Assembly: GCA_944392835.1 (NCBI GenBank)
Contig: CALXYB010000013.1
Span: 1 to 35,955, forward strand
Length of the DNA: 35,955 bases
Origin: an uncultured Alphaproteobacteria bacterium
GTDB lineage: Bacteria > Pseudomonadota > Alphaproteobacteria > RF32 > CAG-239
Direction: 5' to 3'
The position numbers and the translations under genes are program-made. Every line of letters begins with the position of its first letter. Within the stretch, counting starts at the first letter, position 1. Shown in pieces: positions 1 to 8,611 of this stretch. The notes beneath the pieces are model-generated. The model was not told the origin of the DNA, ran no database searches, and worked only from the letters and a program-made list of their open reading frames with translations.

Positions 1-26
1 CATCTTGGAAAACTTGGTTGCGCCGA

Positions 27-62
27 GCTGTTGTAAAACAGCCTTGGCGAAACTTAGGTTTC
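27..62. repeat. Two adjacent small inverted repeats in a GC-rich leader
   Basis: Two short perfect palindromic stems lie next to each other: 27-32 pairs with 37-42 (gctgtt/aacagc, loop gtaa), and 49-53 pairs with 58-62 (gaaac/gtttc, loop ttag). They sit in a roughly 120-base stretch at the window edge that is clearly richer in G and C than the rest of the window. I see no convincing gene in 1-120. It could be the end of an RNA gene, a diverged repeat or a truncated coding end. Confidence 0.4.
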
Positions 63-123
63 AAAGCGGGGCCCGTCCCCAAGAGGGCAAGCTCAAGCGC
101 CGCCCGATTGGACCGAGCAATCA

Positions 124-157
124 TAAAAAAAACCGCTCATCTAAGAGCGGCTTTTTT
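124..157 (-). terminator. Rho-independent terminator after tRNA-Phe
   Basis: The stem ccgctc (133-138) pairs with gagcgg (145-150) around a six-base loop. It is flanked by an A run on the left and a T run on the right, so it can end transcription in either direction. It begins immediately past the 3' end of tRNA-Phe on the minus strand, which is its likely job. Confidence 0.85.
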
Positions 158-159
158 AA

Positions 160-235
<76 letters not shown>

Positions 236-252
236 ATCAATCAACGAAGAGG

Positions 253-281
253 TTTATAATTCATATTTTTAGGCTTGTCCA
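253..281 (-). promoter_or_regulatory. Sigma-70-type promoter of tRNA-Phe
   Basis: On the minus strand, TGGACA (276-281) is followed by 17 bases and TATAAA (253-258). Each hexamer has five of six matches to the housekeeping consensus. The -10 box lies 18 bases before the mature tRNA-Phe 5' end, a normal distance for a tRNA gene. Confidence 0.7.
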
Positions 282-311
282 GCAGAATTTTTATTTTTTT
301 GCATTTTTTTA

Positions 312-2459
312 TCAATTATTGCAAAAACGCCCCTGCCACATAGCATTCATCAACAATTTCTGACGAGATGGATGTGTTTTTCTAAAAGCCTTGAATTGCT
401 TATATATAAGCATATCCTCTTTTCTTGCTTCAAGAACCATATTTTTTTCATCTCTTACATCTTCAAACAGAGCCTGATAATTATTGATATTATCCACATC
501 ATCAAAAAGTTCTCTATCAAAATTACCTTCATCCAGAAGTCGGTTATGCGTTTTAAGGATTCTATCTACATGCCTTTGTGCTAATTTTCCGACATAAATC
601 TGCTCTTCTTGAGACAATGAAACATAAGAATCAGCCTTTTGCAAAGGCAACAATGCCTCTTTATCCGATTCTGTATCATTATAAAGCGGAACAATATGCC
701 CCAAAACGGCAATCCTATTAACATCATAAGCCAAAACTTCAACCTTATCATCCGTAAAACTCGGAAATATCTCTTTTCCCCTGGTTAACTCATCAACTAA
801 AGCTTGATAATCCTCCTGATGATATACTGTAAAATCTTCTGCGGCAAAATTTTCCTCTCGTTGCTTATTTTCAAAAAACTTTCTTTCCATAACTTCCAAG
901 CCCAGATAAAACACCTTAAGAGCATTGTGTTTTTCAATGCTTTGAGGCAAAGCTAAAAGCTCTTCCACGGCATTTTCTCTCATATCATCATAAGGAATAA
1001 GCAAATCTTGATTTTTATTCAAATTTCTATCAATAGAGTTAAACAACATATTCAAGGCACTAAACGTAAAATCATCCCAATCCGCATTAGGCTCAATCTG
1101 CCGAATAACTTTTTTATTCACTGGAGTATCATTAAGCTCAACATCTTTATAATACTTAACCAAATCAGAAACATTCAAAGCATCTTCGGCAAAGTTCAGA
1201 ATTTTTTGCCGCAATGCCCCATCTCCCAAAGACATAGAAGCATTTCCGTGATTCCATTTTTCGCCAAACTCATCCTGTTCATCATCATCAACATCATAAT
1301 TATCAGAGCTAGCCTCAAGCTGCCGCAAATCAGCAACAGTTTCGGCCAAGCCGTCATCAAGCCCCTGGACAATAAGCGAAATCATCTTCTCCATATCTTT
1401 TGTGAGTTCGGGGCTCATATTTTCAGCAGTCTCATATTTTTCCCAAAAATCTTCCTGCGAACCGGCTTTAAACGGCGGGACAATTTTTTCCAACATATCA
1501 AAATTATCAACTTCCGTAAAAATCTTATTTAAATCGCAACTTTTCGGAATCTCTATATCCATTTCCTTTATTCCGAGCCTCTGATTCGCTCTTTTTTGTC
1601 TCTCTATTTGAAAATAAGCCTCATCACCCATTATATTCGCAAAATCATTACGGATTTGTTCTGCCGTGTCATTATTACTGTGATAATAGAAAAAATCTCG
1701 CCTATTCTGCGCTACAATCTCAGTAAAAGGCTTAACAAATCTTCCTACAGCTTTTTTAATCGGCTCACTCTGAACATCCCAATAACAATCTCTTTGCAGA
1801 CGTTTCATTATATCGGCGGCAACTTTTTTTTCGCTGACAAAACCGGAACGCTGAGAAAAATCCATTGCCGCATCCGCCAAAACGTTACGCACCCCTTCAA
1901 CATTGGACAGATTAATCATTCCGCCGCCTTCCGTAACGGCTTCCATCAACTCTTCCGCCAAATGCGCGTCCAAAAAGCCATCCAACGTCCGAGAAAATAT
2001 TTCTTCCTGCATTTCCTGCGTAAAAGAAGCCGCCAACACCATATTTTTATTAAGCCAATAGCGCTCAAACTCACCTCCATTGTTTAACACCCAAGCAGCA
2101 ACACCATCAGCTTTGTTTATAAAGCTTTTATCTGCCGGATTAAACAAAACTTGGGCTTGTTCAAAAGCTTCATTTTCTTCAGCTTGGCGTACAATCTCTG
2201 AATGTAAACGATAAAAATCTTCAGCTTGTTCAAACGCATCCTTGGGCTCATTTGTTTCGGGCAAATTTATCCGAAAACCCCATTGCCGATTAAGCTCCAT
2301 TGCAGCCAACTGCAAAACAGGATAAAGCTCTGCCGCATCTTTTGCCATACGCCACAAACGCATATCCGAAGCTTCCTCAATCTCCAGATTTTTCATCATT
2401 ATCGTCGCAGTATTGACAAAAGTTTTAATAAAATTAAGCTTAACAGACTTATCAACCAT
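312..2459 (-). CDS. Hypothetical 715-residue acidic protein
   Basis: I do not recognise this protein. It is long, charged and apparently soluble: no signal peptide, membrane segment or repeat stands out. The composition suggests mostly alpha-helix, with many Glu, Asp, Lys and Leu residues. One strongly acidic, Asp-rich stretch lies near residues 385-400 and may be a linker. The ATG at 2459 has GGAAGGG upstream at a reasonable distance, and a well-formed promoter (2491-2519) lies just before that. A later in-frame start at residue 21 or 22 (MMKNLE) is possible. The gene is downstream of flgE on the same strand, but its own promoter argues against a flagellar operon. Nothing in the sequence gives a catalytic motif, so no function is proposed. 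Confidence 0.85.
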   Translation of the reverse strand: MVDKSVKLNFIKTFVNTATIMMKNLEIEEASDMRLWRMAKDAAELYPVLQLAAMELNRQWGFRINLPETNEPKDAFEQAEDFYRLHSEIVRQAEENEAFEQAQVLFNPADKSFINKADGVAAWVLNNGGEFERYWLNKNMVLAASFTQEMQEEIFSRTLDGFLDAHLAEELMEAVTEGGGMINLSNVEGVRNVLADAAMDFSQRSGFVSEKKVAADIMKRLQRDCYWDVQSEPIKKAVGRFVKPFTEIVAQNRRDFFYYHSNNDTAEQIRNDFANIMGDEAYFQIERQKRANQRLGIKEMDIEIPKSCDLNKIFTEVDNFDMLEKIVPPFKAGSQEDFWEKYETAENMSPELTKDMEKMISLIVQGLDDGLAETVADLRQLEASSDNYDVDDDEQDEFGEKWNHGNASMSLGDGALRQKILNFAEDALNVSDLVKYYKDVELNDTPVNKKVIRQIEPNADWDDFTFSALNMLFNSIDRNLNKNQDLLIPYDDMRENAVEELLALPQSIEKHNALKVFYLGLEVMERKFFENKQREENFAAEDFTVYHQEDYQALVDELTRGKEIFPSFTDDKVEVLAYDVNRIAVLGHIVPLYNDTESDKEALLPLQKADSYVSLSQEEQIYVGKLAQRHVDRILKTHNRLLDEGNFDRELFDDVDNINNYQALFEDVRDEKNMVLEARKEDMLIYKQFKAFRKTHPSRQKLLMNAMWQGRFCNN

Positions 2460-2490
2460 AACAAAACGCCCTTCCGTAATATTCTGTCAA

Positions 2491-2519
2491 AATATAAACA
2501 AAAGAGCGTTTTTTGTCAA
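2491..2519 (-). promoter_or_regulatory. Sigma-70-type promoter of the 715-residue protein gene
   Basis: On the minus strand a perfect TTGACA (2514-2519) is followed by a 17-base spacer and TATATT (2491-2496), five of six to consensus. It lies 32 bases before the ATG at 2459 and just after the flgE stop codon, so the downstream gene can be read separately. A second TTGACA follows directly at 2485-2490 without a matching -10 box. Confidence 0.72.
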
Positions 2520-2539
2520 ATGTAATTAATTCAATTTTA

Positions 2540-3763
2540 CTAAGACTTCAAATTAACCGCAGTCTGCGTCATCTCATTAGCCGTTGTAAAAGCCGTACCG
2601 TTAAGATTATATGCACGTTGAACTATAATCAAATTAGAAAATTCTTTAGACGGATCAACGTTAGAACTTTCCAGAGATTCGGAACGAAATGCCTTATTAT
2701 CATTAGTTGTTGAATCAACCACAAAATAACTTTCTCCGGCATCATTTGAAGCCTCAAAAAGAGTTCCGTTAATAGGTATCAAATTCTCCGGCGAAGAAAA
2801 CCCAACCAAAGCCAACTTTCCACTGGCAATAGTTTCACCATTTGTATACTTAGACTGGATAACACCGCCGCTGTCAATATAAGTATATTGATAATCTCCG
2901 CCAACTCGTCCGTCTTGAGAAATATTAACAATTTCGGAGCTTCCGGCATATTGCGTCATTGGCGAAATATCCATAGCCACGGCACTCGTACTTCCATCTG
3001 GCCAAGTAACATCCACATTAAATGTTTTAGGCGAAAGCAAACCGCCTTTTTCATCAAATACTACTTCCAAAGGCTCTGTTGGCGTAACTGTTCCCCCTTC
3101 CATATTAAAGGTAACATTCCAAACATTGTTTTGTCCCTCTACCTTTTGGAAGAGCATATTAACGGTTTTTTCCTGATTATTCGGGCCATAGAAAGTCAAT
3201 CCATAGCTACTGTTATCCACATCTGCAGGCACATTGGCAGAAATTTCCATCTGAGTTGTCTCAACCGCAGGAATACTGTCCGGATACTTAATGGTCAAAT
3301 CAGTAAGAGCCCCACCAAAAGTCCCATCTTCATTGGCGGGAAAACCTTGAACATAATAACCGCTGGAGTTAACCAGATAAATAGTACCATTCTCGCTTCG
3401 GGTAGAAAAATCTCCGGCACGAGAATAATAAATTTGGTTCAAAGAATTTTTAACTGCGAAAAAAGCATTACTTCCGGCCTCAATAGCCACATCAAACGGA
3501 TTACCTGTAGAAGATATCGTTCCGTTAACGGTAATGCTTGTTCTGTCATAATACCCCACACCGTTAACATCCACACGAGATGAAGACAAACCACTGGCAT
3601 TCTCTCTGACCAAAGGCTGATTACCAAGCATCGTATAAAACATCGTTTCGGCAGACTTATAACCCGTCGTTGAAACGTTTGCCAAGTTCATACTCACAGT
3701 TTCCAGAGCATGCGACTGTGCATAAAGCCCAGAAACGGAAGGAGAAAAAATACCTAACGCCAT
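2540..3763 (-). CDS. flgE: Flagellar hook protein FlgE
   Basis: FlgE polymerises into the flagellar hook, the flexible joint between rod and filament, after export by the flagellar type III apparatus. The 407-residue length fits the family. The N-terminus has the rod/hook-family pattern with NLANVSTTGYK at residues 26-36. The C-terminal segment, with QRAYNLNGTAFTTANEM and then TAVNLKS, is the matching helical D0 part. The middle is the beta-rich surface region. There is no cleavable signal peptide, as expected for type III export. The ATG at 3763 has GAGG seven bases upstream. A sigma-54-type site (3799-3814) lies in the short gap before it. No other hook or rod gene is adjacent, which is unusual because flgE normally sits with flgD or flgK. 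Confidence 0.93.
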   Translation of the reverse strand: MALGIFSPSVSGLYAQSHALETVSMNLANVSTTGYKSAETMFYTMLGNQPLVRENASGLSSSRVDVNGVGYYDRTSITVNGTISSTGNPFDVAIEAGSNAFFAVKNSLNQIYYSRAGDFSTRSENGTIYLVNSSGYYVQGFPANEDGTFGGALTDLTIKYPDSIPAVETTQMEISANVPADVDNSSYGLTFYGPNNQEKTVNMLFQKVEGQNNVWNVTFNMEGGTVTPTEPLEVVFDEKGGLLSPKTFNVDVTWPDGSTSAVAMDISPMTQYAGSSEIVNISQDGRVGGDYQYTYIDSGGVIQSKYTNGETIASGKLALVGFSSPENLIPINGTLFEASNDAGESYFVVDSTTNDNKAFRSESLESSNVDPSKEFSNLIIVQRAYNLNGTAFTTANEMTQTAVNLKS

Positions 3764-3798
3764 TTTATTTTCCTCAAAGTTTACCTCAAAGGATTACA

Positions 3799-3814
3799 TG
3801 CAATTTTCGTGCCG
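3799..3814 (-). promoter_or_regulatory. Sigma-54 (RpoN) promoter of flgE
   Basis: Read on the minus strand the sequence is CGGCACG-AAAA-TTGCAT. This keeps the invariant GG (3813-3812) and GC (3801-3800) ten bases apart, and matches the sigma-54 consensus at nearly every position. The predicted transcription start is near 3788, about 25 bases before the flgE ATG. Sigma-54 control of hook genes is established in alphaproteobacteria such as Caulobacter, so position and gene agree. An upstream activator site was not identified. Confidence 0.8.
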
Positions 3815-3820
3815 TTTTTG

Positions 3821-4255
3821 CTATCCCAAAGCCACCATGATAATACCGACCGTAATTAAACCGATTCCCGAGGCCGAAAGCAAAGATACGCTCTCCCCCA
3901 AGAAAAGTACGGCCACGACTGCGGCAATAACGACACTGAGCTTATCCACCGGCGCAACTTGAGAAACTTTGCCGTATTTTAAAGCCACAAAATAAAACAA
4001 CCAAGACAAAGCTCCTGCCACACCGCTCAATATAATAAAGGTAATGGCTTTTTTGTTGGTCAGAATTTCGGCGATATGGCTAAAGTTTCTTTGCACCACC
4101 ATCACCGCGACTAAAAACAAAGCCATAATAATAGCTCTGATAACCGTTGCAGTATTAGCATCCAAACCTTGCAAACCGATTTTTCCAAAAACACTGACAA
4201 ATGCCGCCATCACGGCAGATAACACAGCATAAACCAACCATAAATATTCTGTCAT
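3821..4255 (-). CDS. Single-domain EamA/DMT-family transporter
   Basis: This 144-residue membrane protein has five hydrophobic segments and the drug/metabolite-transporter (EamA) pattern. Features include a LSGVAGALSW region, then YGKVSQVAPVDKLS and the C-terminal FLGESVSLLSASGIGLI. Two-domain EamA transporters are about 290 residues, so this is the half-size type (COG2510-like) that probably acts as a dimer. The substrate cannot be told from sequence. The ATG at 4255 has a very strong ribosome site, GAGGAGG, six bases upstream. It precedes flgE on the same strand with a 57-base gap that holds the flgE sigma-54 site. Confidence 0.85.
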   Translation of the reverse strand: MTEYLWLVYAVLSAVMAAFVSVFGKIGLQGLDANTATVIRAIIMALFLVAVMVVQRNFSHIAEILTNKKAITFIILSGVAGALSWLFYFVALKYGKVSQVAPVDKLSVVIAAVVAVLFLGESVSLLSASGIGLITVGIIMVALG

Positions 4256-4522
4256 TTTTCCTCCTCAAATATTTCAGACACCAAGACAATGCAAAAAGCA
4301 TACCAATCTCAAACTTAACTTTTAATTGATTAAAAAAAAATGCACAACCATATTTCAAAAACAAAAACAAAATTTTCAAAAAAAGCTCAAAATTTACGAT
4401 TTTTGTGCAAAAAATGTCATTTTTAGGCGCAAAATTGAATATTTTTGTTGTTTTTATCAAAAATCAGGGGTAAGAGTTAGAAGTGATTTTTTGAATTTAA
4501 CAAACAAGTGAGAAAACAAATT

Positions 4523-5014
4523 ATGTCAAATCCATTGGATACAAAAGTAATCAGCAAACTGGCTGAAATTTTAGATAAAAGCAACCTGACCGAACTTGAA
4601 TATGAAGATGAAGGTTGCCGCATCTGCCTAACCAGAGATTTCTCCGGTCGCATTGCCGCGCCGGCCGTTCCGCCGATGCCTGCACCGATGGCTCCCGTTC
4701 CGCCTGCCCCTGCAGCAGCTCCGGCTATTGCAGCTCCCGCAGCTCCGGCAGCTTCTTCGGATGAAGATTATGCCAAACTCCCCGGTTGCGTAAAATCTCC
4801 GATGGTTGGCGTTGTATATCTTTCAGCTGATCCGAATTCGCCTAACTATGTAAAAGTTGGCTCTTCCGTAGCTGAAGGCGACACGGTTTGCTTGATTGAA
4901 GCCATGAAGACCTTTAATCCGGTTAAAGCTCACAAGAGTGGTAAGGTTACCAAGATTTTGGTTGCCGGCGGTGATCCTGTTGAATATGGCGAACCGTTAA
5001 TCATCATTGAATAA
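4523..5014 (+). CDS. accB: Biotin carboxyl carrier protein of acetyl-CoA carboxylase
   Basis: AccB carries the biotin that shuttles carboxyl groups from biotin carboxylase to the carboxyltransferase, making malonyl-CoA for fatty-acid synthesis. The biotinyl domain is at the C-terminus, with the attachment motif EAMKTFN and biotinylated lysine at about residue 129. An N-terminal helical segment and a long Pro/Ala linker (about residues 45-80) precede it, the standard arrangement. I chose the ATG at 4523 (MSNPLD). An in-frame GTG at 4508 would add five residues, but the GTGAGA there is better placed as the ribosome site. accC follows 18 bases downstream in the same operon. The 267 bases upstream are AT-rich and must hold the promoter, but I cannot pick one confidently. 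Confidence 0.95.
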   Translation: MSNPLDTKVISKLAEILDKSNLTELEYEDEGCRICLTRDFSGRIAAPAVPPMPAPMAPVPPAPAAAPAIAAPAAPAASSDEDYAKLPGCVKSPMVGVVYLSADPNSPNYVKVGSSVAEGDTVCLIEAMKTFNPVKAHKSGKVTKILVAGGDPVEYGEPLIIIE

Positions 5015-5032
5015 CAACATTAGGATTCTCGT

Positions 5033-6388
5033 ATGTTTGAAAAAGTATTGATAGCCAACCGCGGCGAAGTAGCTCTTCGTATTCATCGTGCCTGCCGCGA
5101 AATGGGCATCAGAACCGTAGCCGTGCATTCGGAAGCCGATGCCGATGCCATGCATGTTCGCTTAGCGGATGAAGCCGTATGTATCGGACCTGCCCGCTCA
5201 AGTGATTCTTATTTAAACAAGCCGGCAATTATTTCCGCCGCGCTGATTACAGGTGCCGATGCCATCCACCCCGGATTCGGCTTTCTTTCGGAAAACGCTG
5301 ATTTTGCCGAGATGGTTGAGCGCCACGGCATAACCTTTATTGGCCCCACCGCCGAACAAATGCGCCTAATGGGCGATAAGATTACCGCCCGCAAAGTTGC
5401 GCAAGAGGCTGGCATTCCCGTAACTCCGGGCTCTCCGGCCTTAGAGAGTGTTGATATGGCAATTGAATGGGCACACAAAATCGGTTATCCGGTTATTGTT
5501 AAAGCCACAGCCGGCGGCGGCGGTAAAGGTATGAAAATTGCCTTTAACGATGAGGAAATGAAAGAAGCCTATACAATGGCTCGCGCCGAAGCCAAAGCTG
5601 CTTTCACCAGTGATGTTGTCTATATGGAAAAATACCTCCAAAAACCACGTCACATTGAAATGCAGATTTTGGCTGATAAATATGGTCATGTTGTTCACTT
5701 AGGCGAACGTGATTGCTCTATTCAGCGCAACAACCAAAAGGTCATTGAAGAGAGCCCCTCTCCGGCATTAAACGAACAACAAAGAAAAGAGATTGGCGAG
5801 ATTGTTCGTAAAGCCATTGAAAAAATTGGCTATACCAACGCCGGAACCTTGGAGTTCTTATATGAAGACGGTCGCTTCTATTTTATGGAAATGAACACTC
5901 GTCTACAGGTGGAACATCCGGTAACAGAAGCCGTTACGGGCATAGACATTGTTCGTGAGCAGATTCGTATTGCCAGCGGTGCCGCTTTAGGCTACACCCA
6001 AGATGACATTTCCTTCTCCGGCCACGCCATTGAGTGTCGTATCAATGCTGAAGATCCGGAAACATTCATCCCCTGCCCCGGTAAGATTACCGAATGGCAT
6101 GCTCCGGGAGGTTTAGGAATTCGTGTAGATTCCGAAATTTATTCCGGCTATACGATTCCACCGTTTTATGACAGTATGATTGCCAAACTCATTGTTCACG
6201 GCAAAACACGCAATGCAGCTTTGATGCGTTTGCGTCGTGCTTTGGAAGAATTTGTTATTGAAGGTGTCAAAACCACCATTCCGCTGCATCAGGAAATCAT
6301 TTCCCAAGCTGAATATATTGACGGACAATACAATATTCACTGGTTGGAACAGTTTATGGAAAAACTGAAACAAAAACAAAGCAAATAA
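5033..6388 (+). CDS. accC: Biotin carboxylase subunit of acetyl-CoA carboxylase
   Basis: AccC uses ATP and bicarbonate to carboxylate the biotin on AccB, the first half-reaction of acetyl-CoA carboxylase in the cytoplasm. At 451 residues it is full length. The N-terminal domain begins with the typical [13 protein letters not shown]. The ATP-grasp glycine loop GGGGKGMK is near residues 160-168, and the catalytic and metal-binding segment [14 protein letters not shown] starts near residue 286. The ATG at 5033 has TAGGA upstream. The gene is co-transcribed with accB and ends at a clear terminator (6395-6427). The carboxyltransferase genes accA and accD are not here, which is common. Confidence 0.97.
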   Translation: MFEKVLIANRGEVALRIHRACREMGIRTVAVHSEADADAMHVRLADEAVCIGPARSSDSYLNKPAIISAALITGADAIHPGFGFLSENADFAEMVERHGITFIGPTAEQMRLMGDKITARKVAQEAGIPVTPGSPALESVDMAIEWAHKIGYPVIVKATAGGGGKGMKIAFNDEEMKEAYTMARAEAKAAFTSDVVYMEKYLQKPRHIEMQILADKYGHVVHLGERDCSIQRNNQKVIEESPSPALNEQQRKEIGEIVRKAIEKIGYTNAGTLEFLYEDGRFYFMEMNTRLQVEHPVTEAVTGIDIVREQIRIASGAALGYTQDDISFSGHAIECRINAEDPETFIPCPGKITEWHAPGGLGIRVDSEIYSGYTIPPFYDSMIAKLIVHGKTRNAALMRLRRALEEFVIEGVKTTIPLHQEIISQAEYIDGQYNIHWLEQFMEKLKQKQSK

Positions 6389-6394
6389 CTATCA

Positions 6395-6427
6395 ACAGCC
6401 CTGCAAACTCAGGGCTGTTTTTTTTAT
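6395..6427 (+). terminator. Terminator of the accBC operon
   Basis: A stem of acagccct pairing with agggctgt, with a short loop, is followed by a run of T from 6418. It lies just after the accC stop codon. Confidence 0.88.
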
Positions 6428-6468
6428 TATTTTCCCGCTATGATAAGACAGAACAATTGGAGGGAAAA

Positions 6469-7188
6469 ATGGACACCAAACTATCCTTACGAAACATTTT
6501 ATGGGAAAGCGGCCTTTTCTTACGCCAGAATTATATTCTTTCATTGAGCTTTTTTCTTTTGGCTTATGCCGCCGTTTATTACGCTCAGGCTCTAAACATT
6601 TCCACCAACCTGCCGATTGTTTTTGCTTACCTGATTTATACTTACTTTTTCTATTACTTTTTTGTTTGCTTTTATTTCAAACAAAAAATTTTGCTAAACA
6701 AGCGCCGTTTTGCCAATGCCTTAATCCGAATGGTTGCAATCCTTTTGTTGGCTTTTGCCACTTTGCTAATACTTAAAATCGGTTTCAAAATTCTGTTCTT
6801 TCTGGCCGGAACATTACGAGCTTTTCCCGAGGTTTATGAACAATTACGAGACATCTACATCAACATTCTAATGTCCTCCTACTTCACATGGTTTTTATCC
6901 GCATTCGTATTCGTAATTCTGAGCTTCACGTTTTTCATTCCGGCCTTTGCATGGATATCTGCCGTAATCGGGAGAGATTCTTCCATCACCAGAAGTTTCG
7001 CCCGCACCAAAGGCAATTATTGCCGTTTAATACTGATGTTTTTGCTCATTTATGGTATTTTGCCTCTGACAATTCTTTTATTTAAGGGCTATTCTGCCGG
7101 AGTTGTTGCGGCTGTTTCTGCAGCCATGAGCCTAATTCAAATCGTCATTTATCTAAAGATTTACGAAAAATTTTATTCTCAAAACTAA
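6469..7188 (+). CDS. Integral membrane protein of unknown function
   Basis: I do not recognise a family with confidence. The 239-residue product has about six hydrophobic segments spread over its length. A basic stretch (KRRFANALIR, about residue 70) and a conserved-looking RSFARTKGNYCR segment between the last helices are probably cytoplasmic. The latter resembles the helix junction found in some membrane proteins of the DUF975/GDPD membrane-domain type, but that is weak. The ATG at 6469 (MDTKLS) has a good GGAGGG seven bases upstream. A TTG at 6457 would place the start upstream of that site and is rejected. The gene stands alone, between the accBC terminator and a bidirectional terminator shared with the convergent aminotransferase gene. 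Confidence 0.8.
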   Translation: MDTKLSLRNILWESGLFLRQNYILSLSFFLLAYAAVYYAQALNISTNLPIVFAYLIYTYFFYYFFVCFYFKQKILLNKRRFANALIRMVAILLLAFATLLILKIGFKILFFLAGTLRAFPEVYEQLRDIYINILMSSYFTWFLSAFVFVILSFTFFIPAFAWISAVIGRDSSITRSFARTKGNYCRLILMFLLIYGILPLTILLFKGYSAGVVAAVSAAMSLIQIVIYLKIYEKFYSQN

Positions 7189-7193
7189 CCCAC

Positions 7194-7227
7194 AAAAAAA
7201 ACTCCGCAAATTCTGCGGAGTTTTTTC
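7194..7227. terminator. Bidirectional terminator between convergent genes
   Basis: The stem actccgca (7201-7208) pairs with tgcggagt (7214-7221), with A residues before it and T residues after it. It serves the plus-strand membrane protein gene and the minus-strand aminotransferase gene that meet here. Confidence 0.9.
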
Positions 7228-7243
7228 TTGAACCTAATAGGAG

Positions 7244-8407
7244 CTATGCTGCTTTAGAGTTTTTTTTAGCTGCAAAAGCGTTCATTGTCTCAATAACATA
7301 ATCTTGAGATTCTTTATCCAAATACGGATGCATCGGAATACTCAAAACAGTCTTAGCCAACTTTTCGCAAACCGGCAATGAACGAGTATTCCATTTAGCA
7401 TAAGCTGTCTGTGTATTAACCGGACGCGGATAATAAGCACCGCAAGGAATACCGTTTTCTTTCAAATAAGCCATCAACTCATCACGGTCTTCGCAGGTAA
7501 TGGTATAAAGAGCATAAGCTGACTTGCAGTTATCCAAAACTTTTTGTTTGCCAAAATAAGCATCCAAGTTATCATCATAGCGTTTTGCAATGGTATAGCG
7601 ATCTTTGAGCTCTTGTTCAAATACTTTCAACTTCTGCAAAATAACGGCAGCTTGGAAAGAGTTCATACGACCAGTCATACCCAAGCGAACATTATCATAG
7701 TGGTCTTCAGGGCTCATACCATGAACACGGCAAGACTTAACCAAATCATTTTCAGCAACATTATTCGTAAATACGGCACCACCATCACCATATCCGGCCA
7801 ACGGTTTTGTCGGATAGAAGCTGGTAGCTGTCATATCAGCAATGTTACCGGCACGTTTGCCATGATATTCAGAACCATAGCTTTGAGCAGAGTCAGACAA
7901 AACTTTCATACCGTTAGAGTGAGCAATTTTCATAATCTCATCATAGTTGCAGGGGTTACCGAAGATATCAACGGCAATAACGGCTTTAAGATTAAGCTTA
8001 CCCTCTTTCTTAACATTGGCAATAGCTTTTTCCAAATCTTTCGGATCCATATCAAAAGTATCAGGATCTGAATCAACAAAAATCGGAGTAGCACCAACGA
8101 TGGCCACACATTCAGCAGAAGCAACGAAAGTGAAAGAAGAAACGAATACGGCATCACCTTGCTTAACATCCCAAGCCATCAAAGCAAGGGTCAAAGCATC
8201 AGTACCGGAACCGCAAGTAGAACAATATTGTGTACCGGAATAAGCTGCCAATTTTTCATCCAATTCGCGGCACTCAGGACCCTGAGCATAACCGCCATGA
8301 TTCAAAATAGTTTCAAAAGCTTTCAAAAAGTTTTCCTGACCGATTACTTTCTGAGAAGCCTGAACATCAAACAAATTAATCGGTTTAGAAGGTTTATTAG
8401 TCATCAT
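7244..8407 (-). CDS. WbpE-like DegT/DnrJ/EryC1 sugar aminotransferase
   Basis: This PLP enzyme should transfer an amino group to a keto-sugar nucleotide for a surface glycan. The DegT-family PLP-lysine motif is clear: SFYPTKPL with Lys at about residue 201, followed by GYGDGGAVFTN. The N-terminal GSGTDAL segment and the C-terminal SIPMHPYLD segment also match. These features most resemble WbpE/WlbC enzymes, which aminate UDP-3-keto-N-acetylglucosaminuronate, but related enzymes use dTDP- or GDP-sugars. I chose the ATG at 8407, giving 387 residues, because AAGGA lies seven bases upstream; the longer reading frame would add 31 residues of unlikely sequence. No partner dehydrogenase or acetyltransferase is adjacent, so the exact substrate is open. 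Confidence 0.9.
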   Translation of the reverse strand: MMTNKPSKPINLFDVQASQKVIGQENFLKAFETILNHGGYAQGPECRELDEKLAAYSGTQYCSTCGSGTDALTLALMAWDVKQGDAVFVSSFTFVASAECVAIVGATPIFVDSDPDTFDMDPKDLEKAIANVKKEGKLNLKAVIAVDIFGNPCNYDEIMKIAHSNGMKVLSDSAQSYGSEYHGKRAGNIADMTATSFYPTKPLAGYGDGGAVFTNNVAENDLVKSCRVHGMSPEDHYDNVRLGMTGRMNSFQAAVILQKLKVFEQELKDRYTIAKRYDDNLDAYFGKQKVLDNCKSAYALYTITCEDRDELMAYLKENGIPCGAYYPRPVNTQTAYAKWNTRSLPVCEKLAKTVLSIPMHPYLDKESQDYVIETMNAFAAKKNSKAA

Positions 8408-8443
8408 CAAATTCCTTTTCGTTGTAAGTTTTAACTGAAAGCG

Positions 8444-8472
8444 ATAGTAGGGCAGAAAAACACGAAATGCAA
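8444..8472 (-). promoter_or_regulatory. Candidate sigma-70 promoter of the aminotransferase gene
   Basis: On the minus strand TTGCAT (8467-8472), a 17-base spacer and TACTAT (8444-8449) form a fair promoter. The predicted transcript leader is about 30 bases. Confidence 0.5.
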
Positions 8473-8542
8473 AACACAAAAAATTTCCGCTTTGTAACAA
8501 AAGAAAAAAACATTCTCATTCATCCCGAAACAAATAAATATA

Positions 8543-8570
8543 TTGATTTACTTAAAATTATTGCTATATT
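8543..8570 (+). promoter_or_regulatory. Candidate extended -10 promoter of mlaA-mlaC
   Basis: TTGATT (8543-8548), a 16-base spacer and TATATT (8565-8570) lie 42 bases before the mlaA start. The TG at 8562-8563 placed one base before the -10 box makes an extended -10 element. Confidence 0.6.
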
Positions 8571-8611
8571 AAAAGTGATTTTTGCAAAAACCCAGAATAA
8601 GGAATTATCCC

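Noticed and set aside
1008..2087. Long plus-strand frames opposite the 715-residue gene
   Set aside because: They are antisense shadows of a long, AT-rich coding region, with no ribosome sites and unlikely composition.
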